Assembly (NCBI GenBank): GCA_041984885.1
Contig: JBHIXH010000001.1
Location: 62,001-126,000 of the forward strand
Direction: 5' to 3'
Length of the DNA: 64,000 bases
From: UBA4486 sp041984885
GTDB lineage: Bacteria > Pseudomonadota > Gammaproteobacteria > Eutrophobiales > Eutrophobiaceae
The notes under the pieces are model-generated. The model saw only the letters and a list, made by a program, of their open reading frames with translations, was not told where the DNA came from and ran no database searches. Each line of letters begins with the position of its first letter. Position 1 is the stretch's first letter. A program made the position numbers and the translations under genes. Below, one piece after another: positions 35,652 through 43,019 of the stretch.

Positions 35652-37405
35652 TGGTTTTCTCCCTTTTGCCTGTTCTTGAAATCGGGACCGCTGGTGACCG
35701 CCTCAACGTATCCCTGTCGTATGACGTAATCTCCAAACGCTTCATTTTCGAATCGTTCGTTTGCGTAGTTCACAATTATTGTTTCCAACTCGTTTAATAT
35801 TTGTTCCTCCCCGATGTTTTCACGGTAGAGTCGCGACAGTCTTGTCCCGTTACACGCTCCACCCAGGTACAGGTTGTATTTACCCGGCGCTCTGCCGGTT
35901 AACCCGATTTCTGACAGGTACGGCCTCGAACAACTATTGGGACAACCACTCATACGGAGCGTAATCGCCTGCTCAGCCAGGCCGTAATGCTTGAGCATCG
36001 CTTCGATTTTCGTGATGAGTACCGGCAGGTACCGTTCACTCTCGGCCATCGCCAGGCCACAGGTGGGAAACGCTACGCAGGCAATAGCATGTTGTCTGAC
36101 CGGGCCCTGCTTCAGTCCATTATCGAGACGATACTTTTCCAGTATTTCCTCAATCTGCTGTTTTTGTTCTGCATGAACGCCGGCAATCATCATGTTTTGA
36201 TTGGGTGTCAGTCGAAATTCACCGCTATGCACCGATGCCAGTTCGTGCAGGCCGGACATTAACCCGACACCGTCATGGTCCTTGATTCGTCCGTTTTCTA
36301 CGAACAGCGTACAGTGCAGCCTGTTATCCTCGGCTTCTTGCCAGCCAGGCGTATCCGTGTTCTTTTCAAAATTAAAAGGTTTTGATTGCGCAAGGGTGAT
36401 GCCCGTTCTGGCTTCCAGTTCAGACTTGAACCAGGCCAGACCATTATTTTGAATGGTGTATTTAAAACGCGCCTGTGCCCTGTCGACGCGATCACCATAG
36501 TCGCGTTGAATAGTCAGTGTTTCCCTCACCATGTCGAAGATCGCGCCTTTCTCGATATAACCCAGGACGTCGGCCAGCCTGGGATAGGTGGTCGGTACGC
36601 TATCGGTGTGACCCATACCACCACCAACGCAGACATTAAATCCACACAAGCGGTTGTTGCTCTGTATTGCGATAAATCCCAGGTCTTGTGAGAAAACGTC
36701 GATATCGTTTACCGGTGGCACCACGATTCCAATCTTGAATTTACGTGGCAGGTAAGTCGGACCGTACACTGGCTCTTCTTCCCCCGCCGTGTGTCCCGGC
36801 TCATCCAGCCAGGTCTCCGGGTAGGCACCTGTTTTCGGAATAAACTCGTTACTTATCTGCCTTGCAGTTGTATAAACTTCAGTGTGCAATCCGGACATGG
36901 CCGGGTTAACCGCACACATGACGCCCCTGGTATCGTCACCACACGCAGCAATGGTATCCAGGCCGACAGTCTGCAAGGACTGGATCACCGGTTTTAGATC
37001 CTGTTTCGGGACCTTGTGCAATTGAAAGGTCTGCCTGGTAGTAATACGTAATGCGTCGTCTGCATGTCGTCCGGCAATCTCCATCAGTGCCAGTAACTGC
37101 CTTGCAGTGCATACGCCACCGGGTAACCGGATCCTGACCATGAACGTGTATTCAGGTTCCAGTTTCTGGTGTCGGCGCTCGTCGCGAATATCCCTGTCGT
37201 CCTGCTGATACATACCATGGAACTTGAGCAGTTTCGCATCTGTGTCCTTTACCGCGGCGGTTACCGGGTCATGCAGACTCTCGGTAATGGAACCACGAAG
37301 ATAGTTGCTCTGTTGCTTAAGCAATTCATCCGGGCTTAACTCACCGATTGGTCGGGATATATCCCTGCTACGGGCAGGCTTGTTGCTTTGGGAATTGGTC
37401 GTCAT
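35648..37405 (-). CDS. cysI: sulfite reductase hemoprotein beta subunit (CysI type)
   Basis: This 585-aa siroheme/[4Fe-4S] protein has cluster cysteines at residues 443, 449, 488 and 492 in CVAFPTCGLAMAESER and SGCPNSCSRPY, plus both ferredoxin-like halves. Length and sequence match NADPH-type CysI. The reaction is six-electron reduction of sulfite to sulfide; such enzymes also reduce nitrite to ammonium. It is followed and preceded by operon partners with 3-4 bp spacing. Its setting beside DsrE-like, nitronate monooxygenase and NnrS genes, not cysH/cysG, suggests a specialised role. Confidence 0.93.
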   Translation of the reverse strand: MTTNSQSNKPARSRDISRPIGELSPDELLKQQSNYLRGSITESLHDPVTAAVKDTDAKLLKFHGMYQQDDRDIRDERRHQKLEPEYTFMVRIRLPGGVCTARQLLALMEIAGRHADDALRITTRQTFQLHKVPKQDLKPVIQSLQTVGLDTIAACGDDTRGVMCAVNPAMSGLHTEVYTTARQISNEFIPKTGAYPETWLDEPGHTAGEEEPVYGPTYLPRKFKIGIVVPPVNDIDVFSQDLGFIAIQSNNRLCGFNVCVGGGMGHTDSVPTTYPRLADVLGYIEKGAIFDMVRETLTIQRDYGDRVDRAQARFKYTIQNNGLAWFKSELEARTGITLAQSKPFNFEKNTDTPGWQEAEDNRLHCTLFVENGRIKDHDGVGLMSGLHELASVHSGEFRLTPNQNMMIAGVHAEQKQQIEEILEKYRLDNGLKQGPVRQHAIACVAFPTCGLAMAESERYLPVLITKIEAMLKHYGLAEQAITLRMSGCPNSCSRPYLSEIGLTGRAPGKYNLYLGGACNGTRLSRLYRENIGEEQILNELETIIVNYANERFENEAFGDYVIRQGYVEAVTSGPDFKNRQKGENH

Positions 37406-37408
37406 GTC

Positions 37409-39271
37409 TCAGTACACATCCTTTTGATAGCGTTTCTGCCGGGACAATAATTTCAGGTATTCAGTTGCCTTTTCTTCGCTCAAGTCCGCCTCGTTGCTGA
37501 TGATCTTTACCAGGGCCTGGTTGACATCCTTCGCCATGTGACTGGCATCACCACAGACATAAATACAGGCACCTTCCTGTAGCCAGTGGTAGATATCGCG
37601 GCCGTTTTCCAACAGCCGATGTTGGACATAGATCTTCTGTTTGCTATCACGGGAAAATGCGAGACTGATACGGTGCAGGAAACCCATGCGTAACCATTGT
37701 TGCCACTCAACCTGGTACAGGAAATCTGATCGAAAGTTTCGCTCACCGAAAATGAGCCAGGATGGTCCGTGTTTCACACCAGTAGCCTCACGCTGCTGCA
37801 AAAAAGCACGATAAGGTGCGATACCGGTACCGGCCCCTATCATGATGATCGGGGTGGATGCATCCTCGGGGAGTCGAAAGTTATTATTGTTTTGAATATA
37901 AACTGCGGCCTGCTGCCCTTGCTCCAGTCCGCCACACAGGTAGGACGACGCTGCACCGAATCGCTGGCTGCCGTTTAACTCGTATTTGAGCCTTGCAACC
38001 GTGATATGAACCTCGTCCGCCACCATCTCCTGGCTGGATGCAATCGAGTACATTCTCGGTTGTATCTTCCTCAGGCCGTTTACCAGTATCTCTGGCTGTA
38101 TGTCAGCGACAGGATATTGCCGGATTACATCCAGGACGTGGTTTCTTGATGCAAACTCGAAGAATTGCGCGCGCTTGTGCGGCAGGGACAGATCTTTCAG
38201 TAGTTCTGCCTTGCACAGTGAATACCATGTCTGCAGAAATTCCGGTGTCAGGATCGACAGTTCATGGTCATGGGTCAGGCTATCTGCAATTGTCTTACCG
38301 TTGTCGGCCAGAGGTTGCGTGCCGTTAAATTTTAACTCGGTCAATATTTTATTGACCAGTCGCACGTTATTAACAGGACGAACACCCAGCGCATCACCGG
38401 GCTTGTAGTTCAGGCCACTGCCGTCAAGTGAGAATTCGACATGCGCAACATGCTTCGTGGAGTGACGGCCGGTAATCCTGATAATATCCAGAACCTCGGC
38501 TTCGAACGGTCGTCGCTTGTCATGAACCTTGTCTTTATCCCGCGAAACCTGTCCGGGTTCTGAAACCTGTATGACAGGTGCGCTGATCCTGACAGCAGAC
38601 GCAAACAGTTCCTTCAATCCTGACTTTATCGAGGCAAACCATTGTTCCGCTTGTTCATCATAGTCAACATCACAATCCAGCCTGGCTGCGACAGGTTTGC
38701 CACCTAGTTCACTAAAACGCCTGTCGAGTGTTTTTGCCGCCTCGCAAAAAAACTCGTAAGACGTATCACCGAGACCCAGCACGGCATAGTGCAGGTGACC
38801 AAGAGCGGGTGCCTTGCGGCCTTCAAGTTCTTCAAAGAAGCCCCTCGCGGGTTCTGGCGGATCACCATCGCCGTGTGTGCTGGTTATAGCGATAACACAG
38901 TGTTCCTGTTTCAGTTGTTGTACCTTGTAATCTTCAAGGTTATTGCAATTAACGGTATGACCTGCATCCCGCAATATCTCCGCCAGTTCTTCCGCCAGTT
39001 CTTCCGAGTTACCCGTTTCTGTTCCGTATAAAACTCGGATTGGCGGAGGCGCCTGTTGCACCACTGCCTTATGTTTATCCGACATGCCCGCAACAGGCGT
39101 ACTCTCCAACGCCGTTGCCCTGCAACGGGCCCAGCCGGCAAAGTAACCGCTGATCCACAGTGCTTCATCCGGTGACGTTTGCCTTGCCAACGTTTCAACC
39201 TGCTCGAGGATGTCATCCGCCAACACTGTCGCGGACAGATTGGCTACCGGCGTATCCATTACAGCGCCCAT
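37409..39271 (-). CDS. cysJ: sulfite reductase flavoprotein alpha subunit (CysJ type)
   Basis: This 620-aa flavoprotein has an N-terminal flavodoxin domain (VLYGTETGNSEELAEELA, STHGDGDPPEPA), an FAD domain with RMYSIASS, and a C-terminal NADPH domain (MIGAGTGIAPYRAFLQQRE, FGERNFRSDFLY). It ends in the RYQKDVY motif typical of CysJ. It carries electrons from NADPH via FAD and FMN to CysI. Starts at 39271 and 39259 are equally possible. It lies 16 bp after the rubredoxin gene. Confidence 0.93.
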   Translation of the reverse strand: MGAVMDTPVANLSATVLADDILEQVETLARQTSPDEALWISGYFAGWARCRATALESTPVAGMSDKHKAVVQQAPPPIRVLYGTETGNSEELAEELAEILRDAGHTVNCNNLEDYKVQQLKQEHCVIAITSTHGDGDPPEPARGFFEELEGRKAPALGHLHYAVLGLGDTSYEFFCEAAKTLDRRFSELGGKPVAARLDCDVDYDEQAEQWFASIKSGLKELFASAVRISAPVIQVSEPGQVSRDKDKVHDKRRPFEAEVLDIIRITGRHSTKHVAHVEFSLDGSGLNYKPGDALGVRPVNNVRLVNKILTELKFNGTQPLADNGKTIADSLTHDHELSILTPEFLQTWYSLCKAELLKDLSLPHKRAQFFEFASRNHVLDVIRQYPVADIQPEILVNGLRKIQPRMYSIASSQEMVADEVHITVARLKYELNGSQRFGAASSYLCGGLEQGQQAAVYIQNNNNFRLPEDASTPIIMIGAGTGIAPYRAFLQQREATGVKHGPSWLIFGERNFRSDFLYQVEWQQWLRMGFLHRISLAFSRDSKQKIYVQHRLLENGRDIYHWLQEGACIYVCGDASHMAKDVNQALVKIISNEADLSEEKATEYLKLLSRQKRYQKDVY

Positions 39272-39287
39272 GCGAAGACAGCTTGCA

Positions 39288-39491
39288 TCAGGGGTTGAGT
39301 ATGCTTAAAGCAACGGCATCCAAATCGTTTAACTTCTGCATCTTGAAGGCGGCTTTTGATGCACCGCAGTAAGGACAGACCCAGTCCTTGGGGACATCCT
39401 CCCAGTGCGTGCCGGCCGGGATACCTTCATCGGGAATCCCCTTGTCCTCGTCGTAGATAAAATCACACAATTCACAAACCCATATACTCAT
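39288..39491 (-). CDS. rubredoxin
   Basis: This 67-aa rubredoxin has Fe ligands in CELC (Cys6, Cys9) and CPYC (Cys39, Cys42) and the usual aromatic core (WVCELCDFIYDE, DWVCPYCG). A short C-terminal extension follows. I used the ATG at 39491, which gives a normal-length protein. It is first in the region B operon and faces the LysR gene across the palindrome, so it is probably an electron carrier for one of the operon's redox enzymes. Confidence 0.93.
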   Translation of the reverse strand: MSIWVCELCDFIYDEDKGIPDEGIPAGTHWEDVPKDWVCPYCGASKAAFKMQKLNDLDAVALSILNP

Positions 39492-39551
39492 CGACGTTCT
39501 CCTCGCTGTGTTTAACCCAAGCAAGGCTTTGTAGCCCGTGATCCAGTCTGA

Positions 39552-39577
39552 TTATTTGCTTTATATTAAGCAAATAA
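39552..39577. promoter_or_regulatory. LysR-type operator between rubredoxin operon and LysR gene
   Basis: A perfect 10-bp inverted repeat, TTATTTGCTT and AAGCAAATAA, is separated by TATATT. It sits 60 bp upstream of the rubredoxin start and 46 bp upstream of the LysR ATG. It contains the T-N11-A type layout expected of LysR-family binding sites. Confidence 0.7.
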
Positions 39578-39623
39578 ATAATATTTATACTTAAGTTCAA
39601 TTATTTCTATATTAAAAACGATC

Positions 39624-40484
39624 ATGGATATAGAAGTTGCTCGTACCTTTCTTGTGATCTCGTCGGCAGGTAGCTTCGTTCGTGCCGCCGAGCAATTACA
39701 CCTGACCCAGACCGCGGTCACGGCCAGGATCAAGTCACTGGAAGAACAACTGGGTCGGACCCTGTTCGTGCGTAACAAGGCCGGGGCTAAATTGACACCT
39801 GCAGGGCAGGAGTTCATCAAATATGCAACTTCACTGGTCCAGATTTGGGAACGAGCGAGGCAACAGGTCGCCGTTCCGCCCGGGCGACGCGCTATCGTTT
39901 CAGTCGGCGGTGAACTGAGCCTATGGAACCCGTTGTTGCTGAACTGGTTGGTGTACATCAGAAAGCAATCGCCAGATATCGCGATACGGGCACATGTTGA
40001 TATACCGGAACGATTACTGGATAAAGTGCAGACCGGCATACTGGATGTGGCTGTGATTTATGAACCGCAAAAACGTCCAGGTTTAAAAACCCGGTTGTTA
40101 ATGGAAGAAAAACTGATTGCGGTCAGTACGGAACCGGGCACTACGGAGGTAGGTAATGCGGGTTATGTATATATAGATTGGGGACAACAGTTCTCGACAC
40201 ACCACAACCATGCATTCCCACACCTCAGGGACACGGATATGCACGTTGGGCTCGGACCGTTGGCGTTAAGGTATATCCTGGCCATGGGCGGTAGCGGCTA
40301 TTTCAGAGTACGGGCTGCAAAACCATACATGCAAAGAGGACGCCTGTTTCGTGTGGAGGGTGCACCGGAGTACACATACTCGGCATACATGGTGATCTCT
40401 GATCATGCAGATGCAGAGGTAGTAAACATTGTTTACAACTCCTTAAGGACCGCTTCTTCTATTGAATATGAAGATTGGGTTTAG
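39624..40484 (+). CDS. LysR-family transcriptional regulator of region B
   Basis: This 286-aa LysR protein has an N-terminal HTH (SSAGSFVRAAEQLHLTQTAVTARIKSLEEQLG) and a substrate-binding-type effector domain. It is divergently transcribed from the rubredoxin-to-nnrS operon with an ideal palindrome between them, so it very likely controls that operon and itself. The effector is unknown. The 131 bp after its stop (40485-40615) contain nothing recognisable before the 18-nt tRNA scar. Confidence 0.9.
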   Translation: MDIEVARTFLVISSAGSFVRAAEQLHLTQTAVTARIKSLEEQLGRTLFVRNKAGAKLTPAGQEFIKYATSLVQIWERARQQVAVPPGRRAIVSVGGELSLWNPLLLNWLVYIRKQSPDIAIRAHVDIPERLLDKVQTGILDVAVIYEPQKRPGLKTRLLMEEKLIAVSTEPGTTEVGNAGYVYIDWGQQFSTHHNHAFPHLRDTDMHVGLGPLALRYILAMGGSGYFRVRAAKPYMQRGRLFRVEGAPEYTYSAYMVISDHADAEVVNIVYNSLRTASSIEYEDWV

Positions 40485-40615
40485 AAATGAATTTTTTATT
40501 CTGTTGCTGAAATTTCATACACATATAGATACGAATCAAAGTGACTATTTTAAAATCAAGAAAATTCGAACTGAAGCTGGGCCCGAAGGGGTGGAGTACC
40601 TGGATGTATGGAATC

Positions 40616-40824
40616 ATCCTCTACCCCCAGCCAATTTAAACGGTTTCTCTCAGCTTCACCGCTTTAACCCTGCCTTTCATTTTCTTCTGGGGTAATGATG
40701 CCGCGGTTGAAGTTTTATGATCACAGGCAACCTGATCCATTTCACCACTTAGCGGATTCCAGAATTTGATTTCACGCTCCTGCTTGATCGTGACCGGCTG
40801 AAGTATGTACTCATCTCGCCGGGC
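40616..40824 (+). repeat. 209-bp repeat, right copy, including 18-nt tRNA-Gln scar
   Basis: It matches 29673-29881 with four mismatches. Its first 18 bases (40616-40633) are the last 18 nt of tRNA-Gln with CCA. The rest is the 3' end of the intact radical SAM gene. It marks the right end of region B. Confidence 0.92.
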
Positions 40825-41991
40825 ATTGTATTCACACATGGAAACCGGGCCGGACGGTGTCATGTTCTTAAAGACGCAGGCATCCAGACGTTCCTGATCC
40901 AGGTTGCAGGCGTCCATAAAATTATGCACAAAAAAAGACAGGCTGCTTGCCTTGCCTCTGGCGCGGTATAAATCTGCGCGCATTTGTAGCAGTTTTGATA
41001 CTGACCACTTGATAAATTCCAGCGCCTGCAGCGGGTGTCGAATCAGCCAGGCAGATAACTGCAGCGCCGTGGTGAAGGCGCGGTTTCGATCCGCAACAAT
41101 ATTGCGTGTCTCTGCCTGCATACGACCGGTGAAGTCGGCATCGTCAAACAGGTTATAACATCGATCATTGGTCACGACTGTCATGCCATAACGGTTGCAC
41201 TGCGGATGACCGGTGCGTATCGCACGAAAATTGATCTCGGTACCGGCGACCTGTTCTATTTTCTGCCAGACGGTATCTGTACTGATGATCGTATCGCGCT
41301 GACGCTGTACTCCGCGACCGGTGTCTGCCTGCAATTGAAACGACGCCGTACGTATGTTCTGTGCATGTTCGATAAAAAATCGTACCAGCTGTGGAATCTC
41401 GTGGAAGTTTTCGCGACAGACCGTCGTATTAAACACGACGGACAGGCCAAGTCCCCGCGTGCGATTAATGTATTCACTACGAATCCGGTTCAACGCCTGC
41501 TCGCTGTTATAACCTTTACGTTCCTGCGTCAGGTCGACATGAAATGCGACGTCATTCAGCCCGGCCCTGGCAAGACGTTGTAACAGGGGTCGGGTCGCGC
41601 GAATGCCGTTCGTCATTAATGTTGAACGCATGTTGTTGCGTCTGATGTAGTCAATGATCTCGACCAGCTCATCCTGATCTCGTAATGTCGGATCACCGCC
41701 GGTCACCTGGATATCCGTGTAGTCCCCGTAATATTGATGGATGCGGTCGATGCGTTTGAATATCTCCTGCAGCGGAATGTCATGCACCGCCTCGGAATGA
41801 TCGGACAAGTAACACAGGGTGCAATCAAGGTTGCAGCGCTGCGTTATTTCCAGTGCCACGCAACCGACGGACCAGCGTAATCCCATCTGCTGATTAGGTG
41901 AACAAAGCCCTTGTTGTTGCATCACCTGTCGGGCTTTTTTAAGGCTGAGTTCAGGGTTCATGGTCCCGGCTACGACTGACATTCTGTTCAT
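40636..41991 (-). CDS. radical SAM protein, unknown substrate
   Basis: This 451-aa radical SAM enzyme has cluster motif CNLDCTLC (Cys53, Cys57, Cys60) and the SAM-contact segment VTGGDPTLR. The C-terminal half has further cysteines (CNRYG, CYNLF, CNLDQERLDACVF, MCEYNARRDEY) that could bind an auxiliary cluster. I cannot name the reaction. It is translationally coupled (4-bp overlap) to the upstream DUF547 gene. Its 3' end is duplicated at 29693-29881 through the insertion of region B. Confidence 0.85.
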   Translation of the reverse strand: MNRMSVVAGTMNPELSLKKARQVMQQQGLCSPNQQMGLRWSVGCVALEITQRCNLDCTLCYLSDHSEAVHDIPLQEIFKRIDRIHQYYGDYTDIQVTGGDPTLRDQDELVEIIDYIRRNNMRSTLMTNGIRATRPLLQRLARAGLNDVAFHVDLTQERKGYNSEQALNRIRSEYINRTRGLGLSVVFNTTVCRENFHEIPQLVRFFIEHAQNIRTASFQLQADTGRGVQRQRDTIISTDTVWQKIEQVAGTEINFRAIRTGHPQCNRYGMTVVTNDRCYNLFDDADFTGRMQAETRNIVADRNRAFTTALQLSAWLIRHPLQALEFIKWSVSKLLQMRADLYRARGKASSLSFFVHNFMDACNLDQERLDACVFKNMTPSGPVSMCEYNARRDEYILQPVTIKQEREIKFWNPLSGEMDQVACDHKTSTAASLPQKKMKGRVKAVKLRETV

Positions 41992-42791
41992 TCCCGGGTT
42001 CTGATGTCGTTCAGTGCCCAGTCATAATCAAGGAACCGCACTCTCACCCGGGTGAAGCTCCCCTGCTTGCTGGACTTCAGTTGTTTTTGTAATTCGGCAT
42101 TATCGGTTATGTAGGGTGCGACCCAGGCTTCAACGGAACCGGCGGCGGTATCAAAGTCCTTTCGATACCAGTTAAAAATGGACGATAACTCAAGTTGCTG
42201 CTTTTTCCTGTCAAAACGATTACGTTCAGGATCAGTGAGAAACAACCTGGTAGCATGTTCCAGTTGATCATTTAATGTGTCAGCGACGTAGGCCTGTTTT
42301 ATCAGTGGCGGACAACCACGTGAGGCACAGTTCACGGCAAAATGAATTCTTGGCTCATTGAAGTTGTCACGTATCAGATCATGTTCAACATAATCCAGGT
42401 TCGCTGGCTCGCCAAACAGCGTGAAAAATTTCCTGTCCCACGGTGAGGAGAAGATCAGTCCGCCCAGATCCCGAATGGAATCGATTTCCGGATAGTTATC
42501 GATGATTAATTTTAATGTCAGTGCGTTATACGTATTAATCAAAAATGCCAGCCGCTGGTTATCATTCCATTGATTGAACTCAGCCTCACTCACCGCTTCG
42601 ATCTGTTTAATGTAAGCGAGCAACTGATTCGGGTTCGCTGCCAGCGTTGAATAATCAACCGAGGTTTGATGGCCATGTTCAACAACAACACGCTGCAATA
42701 GCTGATTGAACTCCGCGTGGGAATGGTCGAATGCGAATACAGACTGGATGCCAAAACCAATAACAAGCAGGCACCTGCACAGATAAGACAA
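41988..42791 (-). CDS. exported DUF547 domain protein
   Basis: This 267-aa protein has a signal peptide (about residues 1-20, ending VFAFD) and a DUF547 domain with LAFLINTYNALTL, IHFAVNCASRGCPPL and SSIFNWYRKDF. The conserved Cys, His and Asn/Tyr pattern looks enzymatic (papain-like proposals exist) but function is unknown. It overlaps the radical SAM gene by 4 bp, implying joint function. The 228 bp upstream (42792-43019) separate it from the divergent acetolactate-synthase-like gene. Confidence 0.87.
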   Translation of the reverse strand: MSYLCRCLLVIGFGIQSVFAFDHSHAEFNQLLQRVVVEHGHQTSVDYSTLAANPNQLLAYIKQIEAVSEAEFNQWNDNQRLAFLINTYNALTLKLIIDNYPEIDSIRDLGGLIFSSPWDRKFFTLFGEPANLDYVEHDLIRDNFNEPRIHFAVNCASRGCPPLIKQAYVADTLNDQLEHATRLFLTDPERNRFDRKKQQLELSSIFNWYRKDFDTAAGSVEAWVAPYITDNAELQKQLKSSKQGSFTRVRVRFLDYDWALNDIRTRE

Positions 42792-43019
42792 GGAATCTCT
42801 CCCCCCTCGTGACTGATGAGCATTATGACCAGTGCCTGCCTGCCCGGTTCAGTACGAAGCCATTTCTGTTGCAAGACAACCCGCCGGAGAATTGCTGCAA
42901 AACATCGCAGGCTTGGCTAGGATATAGTTGAAAGAATGAGAATAATGGCTAAAGTCCCTGCCCGATATTCCGTTATATAACTGATTACAAAAAATAATTT
43001 TTCAACCAAGGAAACGAAA

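Larger units (their letters stand above)
29673..40615. mobile_element. Region B: second accreted segment with sulfite reductase-nnrS operon
   Basis: About 10.9 kb lies between the two 209-bp repeats, each starting with the last 18 nt of tRNA-Gln. It contains one divergent LysR gene and an eleven-gene minus-strand operon, and no integrase. Base composition is closer to the chromosome than to island A. Its left end carries a piece of the resident radical SAM gene. The boundaries are read from the repeats; the mechanism (site-specific tandem accretion or single-crossover integration) is inferred. Confidence 0.75.

Noticed and set aside
39566..40039. 157-aa minus-strand frame over the LysR gene
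   Set aside because: The plus strand encodes a complete LysR HTH and effector domain; the other frame is low-quality shadow and would cover the operator.
40616..40633. Third tRNA-Gln copy
   Set aside because: Only the last 18 nt are present, continuous with the radical SAM gene end; no tRNA can form.
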